From JAVBWI01 sp036677445 (GTDB taxonomy: Bacteria; Bacillota; Clostridia; Christensenellales; CAG-138), in NCBI GenBank assembly GCA_036677445.1, contig JAVBWI010000002.1:1-64000 (forward strand): a stretch of DNA of 64,000 nt, given 5' to 3'. The notes under the pieces are model-generated. The model was not told the DNA's origin. It searched no databases and saw only the letters and a list, made by a program, of their open reading frames with translations. A program made the position numbers and the translations under genes. This document shows, in pieces, positions 42,515-51,581 of this stretch. The first letter of the stretch is position 1; each line of letters opens with the position of its first letter.

Positions 42515-44122
42515 ATGAATAAGTTTTCCCGACGGCTGTTTGCATGGATAGGCGCTGCTATTTTCTTGTTCGTTTTGAGCGTTTCCGGTGTCTCCGCTCT
42601 GGCTTACACCTACACACAAACGGGTACGGTCGTAAACTGCACAACCGGCGTGAATGTACGCAGCGGCCCGGGGACAAGCTATACAAAACTGGGGACTGCG
42701 TTAAAAGGCGCAACATATTCCGTAACCGGGACATCCGGCTCATGGTATCAAATCAAGTATAACGGCAAGAAAGGCTATGTGAGCAAGAGCTTCCTGTTCC
42801 TGTCGGCGCAGGCGACGGGTACTGCCATTTCGGAATCAAAAACCGGCACGATTGTCAACTGCACAAGCAGTGTGAACGTACGCAGCGGCCCCGGGACAAG
42901 CTATGCGATACTGGGCACCGCGTTAAAAAGCGCGGCCTATGCCGTCACCGCGGCGACCGGCCCGTGGTACCGGATCAATTATAACGGAAAAACAGGCTAT
43001 GTTAATGCGGAATATCTTTCCGTAACGAATGCCCTGGTTTCGCCCGCATCCGTACCGACGCAGACACGGGACAAGGTAATTGCCGGATATTATGCGTCCT
43101 GGGCCGCTTATGAAGGGTATTCGCCTTTGGACATTCCGGCGGAAAAACTTACGCATATCAACTATGCGTTTGCCAATATCAGTTCCGGCCTCAAAATCGC
43201 GATGGGGGATTCCAAGGTCGATCCAAGCAATTTCGCCAAGCTGCGGGAATTGAAGAAGCAGTATCCCCACCTGAAAACACTGATATCTGTCGGCGGCTGG
43301 ACATGGTCGGGCAGGTTCTCGGAAGTGGCGCGAACGCAAGAGAGCCGTTCGGCTTTCGCACAGAGCGTGGTTGCATTCATCAAGGAATATGGGTTCGACG
43401 GCGTGGATATCGATTGGGAGTATCCCGGCGGCGGCGGGCTGGAGGCGAATGTCACAAGCGCGCAGGATAAAGCCAATTTTACACTGCTCATGGCCGAATT
43501 GCGGGCTGCGCTGGATGCGCAGGGCAGCCTGGACGGCTGCGGCTATCTCCTTACCTTTGCGGGCGCAGCCGGTTCTTTCTATGCAAAGAACGTGGAACTG
43601 GATAATCTGCACAAGTACGTGGACTTCGCCATCATCATGGCCTACGACATACACGGGCAGTGGGATCGTTATACCGATTTCAACGCGCCGCTGTTTACGC
43701 CCAAGGAATCCTCGCCGCAGTATCAGTGGAGCTGCGACGATGCCGTGAAGGTATGGGCGGGCAGCGGGTTCCCCAAATCCAAAATCGTAATGGGCGTTCC
43801 TTTTTACGGCATTCAGTTCAGCGGCGTACACAACGGCAACCGCGGGGTATACCAGCCGTTCGAAAAAGGCGCTTCCATCTCCTACGACCAGATCGTTTCC
43901 ACACGTTTAAGCAATGCGGCTTTTGAACGGTTTGTGCATGCGGATGCGCATGTTCCCTGGCTGTTTAACGGCGATACGTTTGTCTCGTACGACGATGCGC
44001 AATCCATCTCGAAGAAGGGGGCGTATATCCGGGACAGCGGTATCCGGGGAGCGGGTATATGGGAATTGTCGCAGAATGCGGACGGTACCCTGCTTACTGC
44101 GCTTTACAAAGGTATGCAGTAA
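42515..44122 (+). CDS. Secreted GH18 glycosidase with two SH3b domains
   Basis: 535 residues. A signal peptide (1-29) is followed by two bacterial SH3 domains (about 35-96 and 109-170), each with VNVRSGPGTSY, which bind cell wall. The GH18 domain (187-530) has GGWTWSGRF and the catalytic DGVDIDWE with Glu302 as acid/base. The combination is typical of peptidoglycan- or chitin-active N-acetylglucosaminidases such as spore-germination YaaH/SleL relatives. AGGAG lies upstream of ATG 42515. Single gene behind its own promoter. Confidence 0.93.
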   Translation: MNKFSRRLFAWIGAAIFLFVLSVSGVSALAYTYTQTGTVVNCTTGVNVRSGPGTSYTKLGTALKGATYSVTGTSGSWYQIKYNGKKGYVSKSFLFLSAQATGTAISESKTGTIVNCTSSVNVRSGPGTSYAILGTALKSAAYAVTAATGPWYRINYNGKTGYVNAEYLSVTNALVSPASVPTQTRDKVIAGYYASWAAYEGYSPLDIPAEKLTHINYAFANISSGLKIAMGDSKVDPSNFAKLRELKKQYPHLKTLISVGGWTWSGRFSEVARTQESRSAFAQSVVAFIKEYGFDGVDIDWEYPGGGGLEANVTSAQDKANFTLLMAELRAALDAQGSLDGCGYLLTFAGAAGSFYAKNVELDNLHKYVDFAIIMAYDIHGQWDRYTDFNAPLFTPKESSPQYQWSCDDAVKVWAGSGFPKSKIVMGVPFYGIQFSGVHNGNRGVYQPFEKGASISYDQIVSTRLSNAAFERFVHADAHVPWLFNGDTFVSYDDAQSISKKGAYIRDSGIRGAGIWELSQNADGTLLTALYKGMQ

Positions 44123-44139
44123 CAGCTTTTGCAAAAGTG

Positions 44140-44166
44140 AAAAAAGAGGCGGCGATTTTGCGCCGT
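44140..44166 (-). terminator. Terminator of the phosphodiesterase gene
   Basis: On the minus strand CGGCG-CAAAAT-CGCCG is followed by CCTCTTTTTTC. It lies in the convergent gap with the GH18 gene. Confidence 0.6.
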
Positions 44167-44174
44167 CCCTATAA

Positions 44175-44921
44175 TCAATCCCTTTCTGTCTGGGTCACGA
44201 TCGCAAGCGCGACATCCGGTTTGTTGGTAATAATGGCCTCCACATGTGCCTGTGCGAGCTTGCGCATGGCGGCGGGATCGTTGACTGTCCAGGTGTGAAT
44301 GGCGACGCCGCTTTTCTGGCAGCCTTCTATCAGCCCCGGTCCCTGTAGTGCCGCCAGATAATGGGGATGTATGGCGTCAGCGCTTAAATACTTTGCATAT
44401 ACCCACGGGTCCACCAGCGCGCCGCTGTATAACAGCCCGATCTTCGCGTTCGGGTCCAGCTCGCGTATCTTGGGCAGCACATAATGGTTGAAGGAAGAAT
44501 AGAGTATGCGGCCCTGCATGCCCATTTCGCGCTCCAGCGCGATCAGCTTGTCCCATATGCCCCAATAGATCACCACGTCGCATTTGATTTCGACATTGAT
44601 AAAAAGACCGGCGGGCTTGATCAGGTCATATACCTCCGGCAGGGTTGGGATCGTTGCGCCGGCATAATCCGTAAAGCTGTTGGAAAAATCCAGCTTCTTC
44701 AGTTCGGCAAGCGTCATGTCCACCACACGCCCCTTGCCGTTTGATGTGCGATTGACAGTCTCGTCGTGTATCACCATTAGCGCGCCGTCTGCGCTCATAT
44801 GTACGTCCAGCTCAATTCCCTGCGCGCCCATATCCACCGCCTTTTGAAAGGCCGGAAGCGTGTTTTCCGGCGCATAAGCGCTTGCGCCGCGGTGCGACCA
44901 AACCTGCGTTTTTTGTTTCAT
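44175..44921 (-). CDS. ugpQ: Glycerophosphodiester phosphodiesterase
   Basis: Hydrolyses glycerophosphodiesters from phospholipid breakdown to glycerol-3-phosphate and an alcohol. 248 residues, a single GDPD TIM barrel without signal peptide, so cytoplasmic. Motifs: HRGASAYAPENTLPAF with the catalytic His-Arg, GIELDVHMSADGALMVIHDETVNRTS with the metal Glu/Asp and second His, and NVEIK. ATG 44921 is chosen since GAGG lies six bases upstream; four codons earlier there is another ATG without a site. The gene symbol is only by family. Confidence 0.92.
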   Translation of the reverse strand: MKQKTQVWSHRGASAYAPENTLPAFQKAVDMGAQGIELDVHMSADGALMVIHDETVNRTSNGKGRVVDMTLAELKKLDFSNSFTDYAGATIPTLPEVYDLIKPAGLFINVEIKCDVVIYWGIWDKLIALEREMGMQGRILYSSFNHYVLPKIRELDPNAKIGLLYSGALVDPWVYAKYLSADAIHPHYLAALQGPGLIEGCQKSGVAIHTWTVNDPAAMRKLAQAHVEAIITNKPDVALAIVTQTERD

Positions 44922-45053
44922 AAGGAACCTCATTTTATTGCTTATAGGGAAAAGGCTGTTTGCTCACCATTTTGGGGCAGCCGCCAAATATTGCATATCA
45001 TTATAACCCGCCGGCCTTATATTGTCAAAACTTCCGATAAAACGAACCCTGCT

Positions 45054-45082
45054 TTGCGCTGGCCTGTGACTGGTGTTATAAT
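45054..45082 (+). promoter_or_regulatory. Promoter of the CGGC gene
   Basis: TTGCGC (45054-45059) and a perfect TATAAT (45077-45082) with a 17-bp spacer, 54 bp before the start codon. Confidence 0.75.
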
Positions 45083-45136
45083 GCAAACAATCGGCTGAAG
45101 CGTGTAACACTACATAATGATAACGGGAGAAGCAAT

Positions 45137-45469
45137 ATGAAGGCAGGATTAATCAGATGTATGCAGACAGAAGATATGTGCCCGGCAACAACCTGTTTCA
45201 AAGTAATGCAATTAAAAAAGTTAGCTTTTGAGGGGGTTGCCGAGGATATCGAGGTAATTGGCGCGAATACCTGCGGCGGCTGCCCAGGCAAGAAGGCCGT
45301 GACCAGAGCCCAAGAGATGGTAAGGCGGGGGGCGGATGCGATTGTACTGGCCTCCTGCATCACAAAAGGCAATCCCATCGGTTTTGCATGCCCGCATGCG
45401 AAACAGATACAAAACGCGCTCCAGGCAAATCTGGGCGATGCGATTAAAATATTTACGTACACCCATTAA
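45137..45469 (+). CDS. CGGC domain protein
   Basis: 110 residues. The family motif CGGCPGKK is preceded by NT, and other Cys residues lie in RCMQTEDMCPATTCF and VLASCITKGNPIGFACPHAKQI, giving several potential metal ligands. CGGC proteins are small, predicted metal-binding proteins of anaerobes with no established function that I know of. GGGAG lies before ATG 45137. Monocistronic; a hairpin with a T-rich loop (45485-45509) follows the stop. Confidence 0.9.
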   Translation: MKAGLIRCMQTEDMCPATTCFKVMQLKKLAFEGVAEDIEVIGANTCGGCPGKKAVTRAQEMVRRGADAIVLASCITKGNPIGFACPHAKQIQNALQANLGDAIKIFTYTH

Positions 45470-45477
45470 AAGAAAAA

Positions 45478-45777
45478 AGCTTATGGCGGCAGCGTTTTTA
45501 GCTGCCGCTACAGAGTGTCAAAATTCTTTAATAATTAGCAAACTACTGCCGCAATAGGCTTCATTCGCGAGCGGCGACATGTGCGGCGCGAGCGCAAAGC
45601 CTTGCACTGCAAGGCTTTCCCTGCAGGAACCGCCGGTCCTCGGCGGGAGACGTCTCGGACACTAGGCCTGCGGGCCGTCGCCGCCATCAAAGATGCAGGC
45701 GGTTCCTGTGAAGCTCAAAAAAGTGACGCAGTTACTTTTTTGACAGCTTATAGCGGCAGCGTTTTTAGCTGCCGCTA
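45478..45777. repeat. 33-bp direct repeats flanking the inverted-orientation element
   Basis: The segments at 45478-45510 and 45745-45777 are nearly identical (one mismatch, G against A) and each contains the hairpin GCGGCAGC-GTTTTTA-GCTGCCGC. They enclose 234 bp that include copy A of the multi-hairpin element. The arrangement could be a target duplication larger than usual, or a duplicated terminator. No ORF lies in 45470-45813. Confidence 0.6.
45565..45743 (-). repeat. Multi-hairpin repeat element, copy A (inverted)
   Basis: Read on the minus strand, hairpins come in this order: TCAAAAAAGTAAC/GTCACTTTTTTGA (45743-45715), CAGGAACCGCC/GGCGGTTCCTG (45708-45624), AAAGCCTTGC/GCAAGGCTTT (45618-45596), then the loop CCGCACATGTCGC (45587-45575). 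Copy B at 62067 has the same order. In hairpin 2 two base pairs differ between the copies on both sides (CG/CG here, AA/TT there), which preserves pairing. Confidence 0.75.
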
Positions 45778-45813
45778 TTGCATATGCGGATATTGCGCGT
45801 GAACATAAAGGCA

Positions 45814-48327
45814 TCAATAGCTTACGACATTGATCTGCTGGTTTTCGATCATGGAAATAAAGAGCAGTCCCAGCTCGGGGTCAAACTGTTTGCCCAGGTT
45901 GACGCGTATTTCGTTTAGAGCGGCCTCCACCGGCATGATTGCCTTGTAGGAACGCCGCGAAACCATCGCGTCAAAGGAATCGACGATATTCAGGCACCGC
46001 GCGCCGATGGGGATATTTTCACCCGCAATGCCGCGGGGGTATCCCTTTCCGTCAAAACGCTCATGGTGGGAGAGCACGACGGGGATAACGTAATCCAGCG
46101 AAGGCAAGTGGCGGATCATCTCGATGGAACGTTCCACATGCTGCCGCATGATCTTGAATTCTTCGGGCGAGAGCTTTCCTTCCTTGGTGAGTATGGAGTC
46201 GGGGATGCCGATTTTGCCAATATCGTGCAGCAGGCCCGCCTGCCGTATGATCTCCACATGCTCCTCGCTTAAGCCGGATGCCGCGGCAAGCTGCGCCGCA
46301 TAGGAGGAGACGCACTGCGAGTGGCTGAATGTGTAATGGTCCTTCGCGTCTATGGCTGCCGTGAGCGCGTAAATGGTGGAGGTATATTCCTGCACGATGG
46401 AAGCCTTGCTCTTGACGGTCATGGGGTCATCCGCGCCGGTGGAACGGGTATAGGTCAATATGCGGTTCTTGCCGTTCTTTTTGACGGTATACACGGCAAG
46501 GTTGGCGTAGGAGAGCAGCTGATCCGGGTTGGCCGCGGAGGTCGGGTATGCACAGATGCCCGCGGAGAACGTGAGGAATTTCTGGGTAGAGCCGTTCGTC
46601 TGATCCAGGTAGCCTGCAAAGCTCTCCCGTACCCGGTTGGCCATTTCCTCCGCAACGGCGGCGCCGCAGAAGGGCAGTATCACGGCGAACTCCTTGCCGC
46701 CGTAGCGGGCGACGGTGCCGCGGCTGCCGATGGTGGATTGCAGTATCTGCGCGAAACGCTGCAGCACCCGATCCCCTTCGCCGCTGCCGTAAAGCTCGTT
46801 ATAAAGGCGGAAATCATCCAGGTTAAACAGTATGGTGGAGATGGAGTGCGAACGGGACCGCTGGAAATCCTCTTCCAGCTGCTTGCTGAAATAGCGCCTG
46901 TTGTACAGGCCTGTGAGCGAATCCCGCTGCGCTTCGCGGTGTATGGTTTCGTACAGGCTCGCGTTCTTGACGGCGATGGATACGATGGAAACCACGGATT
47001 CCAGGAAATTGATCTCGTCGTAGGTATAGCTGCGGCGATTGATTTTTTCCGACAGGAACGTAAGTCCTACCAGCACATCGTCGCATTTGATGGGAAGTAT
47101 CAGCGATGCGCCAAGGCCGTGCAGCGTCTGCTTTTCCGCCTCCCACATGGATTTGAATTGCGTGGTCTGCGTGAATTCGCTGTACAGTATCGCCCGGTCG
47201 TGCTCCTGCATCCATTGCACGAGAGAGTTGTCGTCGCGCAGCATGAACCGTTTGTTCAGGCTGGTAAGATCGGCGGTGGAGCGGTAACATTTTTCCTCCG
47301 GCGAATGCAGGCATACGTGGATCTGTACTGCGGGGATTGTATCGCGCAGAAAATCCAGGTAAGTCACGACGATCTCGCTCAGCTGCAGCGTCTTGTTGAC
47401 TGCAAAGGACAGCGTTCTGAGCTTGTTTTCACGCTCGATTTGGTCCTTTATAAACAATGATTTGTGCAGGAAATTGAGCAAGCTGAATATCAGTATTGAA
47501 AAAATGGAAAACAATATGGCGATAACCATGGATTTGTATTCGGAAAACGCGCTGAAATAAAGCTCAAAATTTATCTCTACGGCGCGGAAACCCGTAATAA
47601 GCATCAGCGTGGTAATCAGTATGGAAATCAGGTATGTTGCGCCTATGGAGGTGATCTGGCTTAACGCATATACACGCTTTTTATACAAGGCGTAATAAAT
47701 ACACACTGCGTGCAGGGCGCAGGCGAGCGTATCGATGGGGAGGGTACCCGTCACAAAGCCCAAATCCAGCACCAGGCCCGCGAACATGATAAGAATACCA
47801 ATCAACAACGGCCGGAAATGCGACATCTGCAGGTTTCCGTTTTTCAGGCTTTTTGATAGTAACCGGCCTACGGAAAAGAATATCAGCCCCGCCACGACCA
47901 GGGGGAACACAGCAGCCGGATATGCATCATAATGCAGAACCTGTACGCCGGATTCAATGGAAATTGTGGGGTACGAAATAAAGACGTCCAGCAGGTTGAG
48001 TACCACCAGGGCCAACGTGAGTATACCCCATAGGATTTTGAGGAACTTCCCGCGTTCGTTCGTATAAGCGCAGGCGAGCAGATAATAAAAATAGGGAACA
48101 AGACAAATGCCGGTGACGGAAAACTGCCACCAGAATATTGTGCCCGGGTACACATCCATGCGTGTTAAAAACGAACCGCCCGTCCACATGATGAACGAAA
48201 TAAGCAGCGTCATAAACGCATAGATCACGTTGTTCTTCTTCGCTGTCAACAGCGTAAAGAACAGGAACAAGTTACATAACAGCGATATGAACGGAATCAG
48301 GCTGAAGACGGCTTCTTTCAGCGACAA
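45814..48327 (-). CDS. Membrane sensor with GAF, degenerate GGDEF and HD-GYP domains
   Basis: 837 residues. Seven or eight N-terminal membrane helices (10-290) resemble the sensor part of histidine kinases with N-terminal helix bundles. A GAF domain (about 320-460) follows, then a GGDEF domain (468-628) whose active-site motif reads GGKEF (543-547), so cyclase activity is doubtful. The HD-GYP domain (650-837) has HDIGKIG (701-707) and HHERFDGKGYP (754-764), so it could hydrolyse c-di-GMP. TTG 48327 is the start with GGAGGTG seven bases upstream; it overlaps the GH3 gene by 10 bases. It is the last gene of the DegV-methyltransferase-GH3 operon. Confidence 0.92.
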   Translation of the reverse strand: MSLKEAVFSLIPFISLLCNLFLFFTLLTAKKNNVIYAFMTLLISFIMWTGGSFLTRMDVYPGTIFWWQFSVTGICLVPYFYYLLACAYTNERGKFLKILWGILTLALVVLNLLDVFISYPTISIESGVQVLHYDAYPAAVFPLVVAGLIFFSVGRLLSKSLKNGNLQMSHFRPLLIGILIMFAGLVLDLGFVTGTLPIDTLACALHAVCIYYALYKKRVYALSQITSIGATYLISILITTLMLITGFRAVEINFELYFSAFSEYKSMVIAILFSIFSILIFSLLNFLHKSLFIKDQIERENKLRTLSFAVNKTLQLSEIVVTYLDFLRDTIPAVQIHVCLHSPEEKCYRSTADLTSLNKRFMLRDDNSLVQWMQEHDRAILYSEFTQTTQFKSMWEAEKQTLHGLGASLILPIKCDDVLVGLTFLSEKINRRSYTYDEINFLESVVSIVSIAVKNASLYETIHREAQRDSLTGLYNRRYFSKQLEEDFQRSRSHSISTILFNLDDFRLYNELYGSGEGDRVLQRFAQILQSTIGSRGTVARYGGKEFAVILPFCGAAVAEEMANRVRESFAGYLDQTNGSTQKFLTFSAGICAYPTSAANPDQLLSYANLAVYTVKKNGKNRILTYTRSTGADDPMTVKSKASIVQEYTSTIYALTAAIDAKDHYTFSHSQCVSSYAAQLAAASGLSEEHVEIIRQAGLLHDIGKIGIPDSILTKEGKLSPEEFKIMRQHVERSIEMIRHLPSLDYVIPVVLSHHERFDGKGYPRGIAGENIPIGARCLNIVDSFDAMVSRRSYKAIMPVEAALNEIRVNLGKQFDPELGLLFISMIENQQINVVSY

Positions 48328-49949
48328 AAGCCTTCACCTCCCCGGCCTGCCTCTCCGTTTTGAAGATACAGGAGGTTAATGATATCCTGCTGCGGCGGAT
48401 TGATTTTGCGAATAGGTCTGCCGTATTCCTTCCGGAAAGAATCGATCGTGCCGCGGGTAAGCAGCGTGATCTGCAGCGGTTCTATTCCGAGCAAATGCTT
48501 TAGGTCGTTGTAATCGTGATCGTAATGGCGGAAGTAGATGCTTAAATGATCGCGGATGATCTGCTGGTTGGTAAAGGCATACCCTTCCGCGGACTCCGCA
48601 ATTTCCACATACATATGCATGAAGGAGCGCTTCTCATCGTCATACTGCTTGCGCGCAAACCAATCCACAATGGGCAGACGCGACACCTCGATCACTTTGT
48701 TGACCGCCCGCTCCGTAATGCGCGTAAAGCCTGCGATGTCAATCACCGTAGGCACCCGGTCGATATATTCGAACTGCGGCAGGTTCAACCCGTCCTGCTC
48801 GTTGCGCAGACGGATGCAGCGGTACATATCGCCCACGCGGTAGCGCATGAACGCGCCGCCCTTCAATACCGTGACGACCAGCTCATAATTCTCATTCGCC
48901 ACCAGCTCGTCCATCAGGAAGGTGCGGGGGGTGTACCCCGGCTCATCAAAGCTTCTGAGCATTTCGTTCTCGGGAATGAACTCATAAAAGCAGGCGTCGG
49001 GGAAAAACACCAAACCGTTTTTGCTCCATGTTTCGGTAGCAATACAGGTGGGTTCCGTGCCGCCTGAAATCTCCAGCGGGCGGCAGCCCCAGGCGCGCTC
49101 CAGTTCGTCCTTGAATAGGGCGGTATCCGTTCCCACGCAAACGAACCCGTTCAGGCGGAAAAGATCCGCGGGGCGCACGGGCGTGCCGTCCCGGTGGCTG
49201 CGGTATTTTGCAGAAAGTATGCGCCAGAGCATACTGGGGCGTATGAGCATACGCTTTTGTTTTTTGCCGTCAAAGGAACCTGAAATGCTGAAGTTTTTCG
49301 TGATCGCGTAAATAATACTGCTCATACCGAAAAACAAAGTCATGCCGCGCTCAAAGCTTTGACGGAAGCCGACGCGGTTTTGCTCGGAAAACGACATGGT
49401 GCGCGCTTCCCGGATGGACGGTAAAAATTGCAGGTCGATTTCGGAGGCGAACAGCAAGGGGAACAGGCCTGTGGCATAGGGGAGCGGCGCCAGGCCATAC
49501 AGCGCCCTTTGGCCGGAGGTGATGCGGAATTTGCCGCGCTCGGTGGAGGAGACGAGTATCAGCGTTGCAAGGAGATTGTTCTTGGATACCGTCAGCATTT
49601 CCTCGGTGTAGGGTGCGACCTTTACCGGCCGGTTGCCGCTTTCCCAAGTGGTTTCCAGCCATACAACGGGAGGGGCGGGCAGCATGGACTCTTTTTTGGG
49701 CAGCAGTACGTCCGCATAATCGTCATAGGTGGTCAACGGGACATTTTTACGGAACTCCGTAACGGTGGCGGGAATAGTGTCGCCCATGATACGGCGGCCG
49801 AGCTCGCATTGTGAGTAAAGCGTAAGCTGCTCCTGCAGCAGACGGAGCTGAATCTGCATGAACTGCTCAACAGAAATATCTAAAAAGCCGCAGTATTTTT
49901 CCCAAACCTGCGCAGTGGAGAGCTGCTTAAGCTCCTGCTTGAATGTCAT
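48318..49949 (-). CDS. GH3-type acyl-adenylating enzyme
   Basis: 543 residues matching the GH3 (auxin-responsive promoter) family. That family activates carboxylic acids as acyl-adenylates and often joins them to an amine. Landmarks: TTYDDYADVL, the nucleotide-binding stretch LETTWESGNRPVKV (here altered from the TSGTT form), LEISGGTEPTCIATE, GAFMRYRVGDMYRC and the C-terminal domain with YVEIAESAEGYAF. Bacterial GH3 proteins are poorly studied. It overlaps the HD-GYP gene by 10 bases and follows the methyltransferase-like gene by 20 bases. The substrate may be a lipid acid, given the DegV neighbour; that is inference. Confidence 0.85.
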   Translation of the reverse strand: MTFKQELKQLSTAQVWEKYCGFLDISVEQFMQIQLRLLQEQLTLYSQCELGRRIMGDTIPATVTEFRKNVPLTTYDDYADVLLPKKESMLPAPPVVWLETTWESGNRPVKVAPYTEEMLTVSKNNLLATLILVSSTERGKFRITSGQRALYGLAPLPYATGLFPLLFASEIDLQFLPSIREARTMSFSEQNRVGFRQSFERGMTLFFGMSSIIYAITKNFSISGSFDGKKQKRMLIRPSMLWRILSAKYRSHRDGTPVRPADLFRLNGFVCVGTDTALFKDELERAWGCRPLEISGGTEPTCIATETWSKNGLVFFPDACFYEFIPENEMLRSFDEPGYTPRTFLMDELVANENYELVVTVLKGGAFMRYRVGDMYRCIRLRNEQDGLNLPQFEYIDRVPTVIDIAGFTRITERAVNKVIEVSRLPIVDWFARKQYDDEKRSFMHMYVEIAESAEGYAFTNQQIIRDHLSIYFRHYDHDYNDLKHLLGIEPLQITLLTRGTIDSFRKEYGRPIRKINPPQQDIINLLYLQNGEAGRGGEGFCR

Positions 49950-49969
49950 ACAGTTTCATCCCCCCTTCC

Positions 49970-50536
49970 CTATGCCGACTGGTCGGAGCCCTTTTTCAGG
50001 AAAGCCTGTATACTGTGCCGCGTCGGCACCAGAAACGGAACCTCCTGCTTGTACAATTCATAACTTTCTATATATTTCGGAAACAAATAACGATCCTGTA
50101 TCCAAATATACAGAAAATTTAATGCGGAAAACAATACAGCCGCCGCAAACATTTGCGTACCCGATGCATATAACCACAAAAACAGGTACATAAACAGGAA
50201 ACACCACCCGCCCGGATGCCGGCAAAGCGCGTAAGGGCCTGTTTTGCATAGCGGCAAACCGTTTACGCTCCCGGCGTATGTCTTCTTTGCGGGCAGCGCC
50301 CCAAAAAGCACGTACAGCAGCGCGGCCAACCACAAAAGCGAAACGATGCCGCAGGCTTTACGCCACAGCGGCTGACCGGTGAAGGTGCCCGGGAGCAGCA
50401 GGGCAACCGTGGAAGCCATGAGCAGCAAACCGCCCAGAATAAATGCGGCGGGCGCATAGCGCGAACCCGAGGCCTTACCCCAATCGAATAACAGAAAAAA
50501 GACAAACGCGGCAGCCCCCGGCAGCAGCCAAATCAT
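49970..50536 (-). CDS. Isoprenylcysteine methyltransferase-like membrane protein
   Basis: 188 residues with about five membrane helices. The C-terminal part shows the ICMT/PEMT-like pattern GPYALCRHPGGWCFLFMYLFLWL, with the Arg-His-Pro that contacts S-adenosylmethionine, and later YLFPKYIESYELYKQEVPFLVPT, the conserved Glu/Tyr helix followed by VP..P. These proteins methylate a carboxyl or phospholipid head group inside the membrane. ATG 50536 is preferred because GGGGG lies nine bases upstream and the membrane part begins there. Five bases separate it from the DegV stop. Substrate unknown. Confidence 0.75.
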   Translation of the reverse strand: MIWLLPGAAAFVFFLLFDWGKASGSRYAPAAFILGGLLLMASTVALLLPGTFTGQPLWRKACGIVSLLWLAALLYVLFGALPAKKTYAGSVNGLPLCKTGPYALCRHPGGWCFLFMYLFLWLYASGTQMFAAAVLFSALNFLYIWIQDRYLFPKYIESYELYKQEVPFLVPTRHSIQAFLKKGSDQSA

Positions 50537-50541
50537 GACTG

Positions 50542-51408
50542 CTATGCCCCCTGCACAAAGGCGACGCCGACGCTCGACGGGCCTCCGTAAATTCCGATGA
50601 CTGGCCCGACGGGTTCTATACGCAGCTTCGCTTCGGGATCGAATGTATGAATCAGATTGCATAAGGTTTCCGCCCGGTGGACATTGTTCCCATGGAACAC
50701 AATGGCGCTGCCGCCGGGGGCGGCCTCATTTTGGTAACGCTTTGCGATATTGCGAAAGCCTTCGCGCGCGTTGCGCAGTATGGCGAGGTTTTGAGAAAGA
50801 CCGTCAATGAATGTCAGCAGCGGACGTATGCCGATCATTTGCGAAGCCATCAGCTCAATGGCGCCGGTCCGCCCTCCCATATAGGCGTATTTGAGCGTTT
50901 CCATCATAATATACATGGCGACGCGGGGACGCATGTTTTCCAGCAGCTCCATAATCTGCTGCGCGCGATAGCCTTGGTCGGCCAGACGTTTTGCTTCCTC
51001 CACCATAAGACCCATGGCATGCGAGACCCATAACGTATCGTACACATAAATGGGAATAGGGAACCCTTCTTCCTGTACCATGCGCGCGGATACTGTGGCG
51101 GTCGAATACGTACCGGACATTTTGGAAGTGCATGTTAAACAAAGAATTTCATCATAATCGTTGCTGCTGACATGGCGGAACGCGTCGGCAAACATAGTGG
51201 TATTGGGATGCGAGCTGGTGGGCAGCTTGCGTGACGAGCGCAGCCGTTCGTAGAATTCGGCGGCGTCAATTTCGAAACCGTTCAAATAAGAGCGACCGTC
51301 ATACATTACAATATCGGGTATGATCTGAATGCCAAGCTGTGCAGCCGCTGCCGGCGTCATATCGCATCCTGTGTGTGTGACGATGCATGTCCTGCGGTTT
51401 TGGCTCAT
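50542..51408 (-). CDS. DegV family fatty-acid-binding protein
   Basis: 288 residues in the two-domain DegV fold that holds one fatty acid. Marks: CIVTHTGCDMTPAAAAQLGIQIIPDIVMYDGRSY in pieces, LPTSSHPNT, the lipid-binding LTCTSKMSGTYSTA, METLKYAYMGGRTGA, and the C-terminal GPVIGIYGGPSSVGVAF. DegV proteins hand fatty acids to a kinase (FakA) or other enzymes; no kinase gene is near. It is first of the operon. ATG 51408 has GAGGAG eight bases upstream. A weak promoter TTGATT/TATAAA (51497-51471, minus) may drive it. Confidence 0.92.
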   Translation of the reverse strand: MSQNRRTCIVTHTGCDMTPAAAAQLGIQIIPDIVMYDGRSYLNGFEIDAAEFYERLRSSRKLPTSSHPNTTMFADAFRHVSSNDYDEILCLTCTSKMSGTYSTATVSARMVQEEGFPIPIYVYDTLWVSHAMGLMVEEAKRLADQGYRAQQIMELLENMRPRVAMYIMMETLKYAYMGGRTGAIELMASQMIGIRPLLTFIDGLSQNLAILRNAREGFRNIAKRYQNEAAPGGSAIVFHGNNVHRAETLCNLIHTFDPEAKLRIEPVGPVIGIYGGPSSVGVAFVQGA

Positions 51409-51581
51409 GTTCTGTCTCCTCACACTATTTACTAAAATACCAATTATGAATGCATTGGGAATCACTTTATTTTATAAAATTGCAACATAAAAATCAACTG
51501 GTTTCGGTAAATTTTGACACATATATTCGCGCATTCTGCATAGGTATATATTTTTTTGAGATATACGGTCGTTTTCAATAC

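Noticed and set aside
45478..45777. Two similar repeats as a CRISPR remnant
   Set aside because: Only two copies, 234 bp apart, with a terminator-like hairpin and no spacer-sized interval or cas gene.
46321..47460. Open frame of 379 codons on the plus strand
   Set aside because: Antisense to the HD-GYP gene, with no ribosome site or motif.
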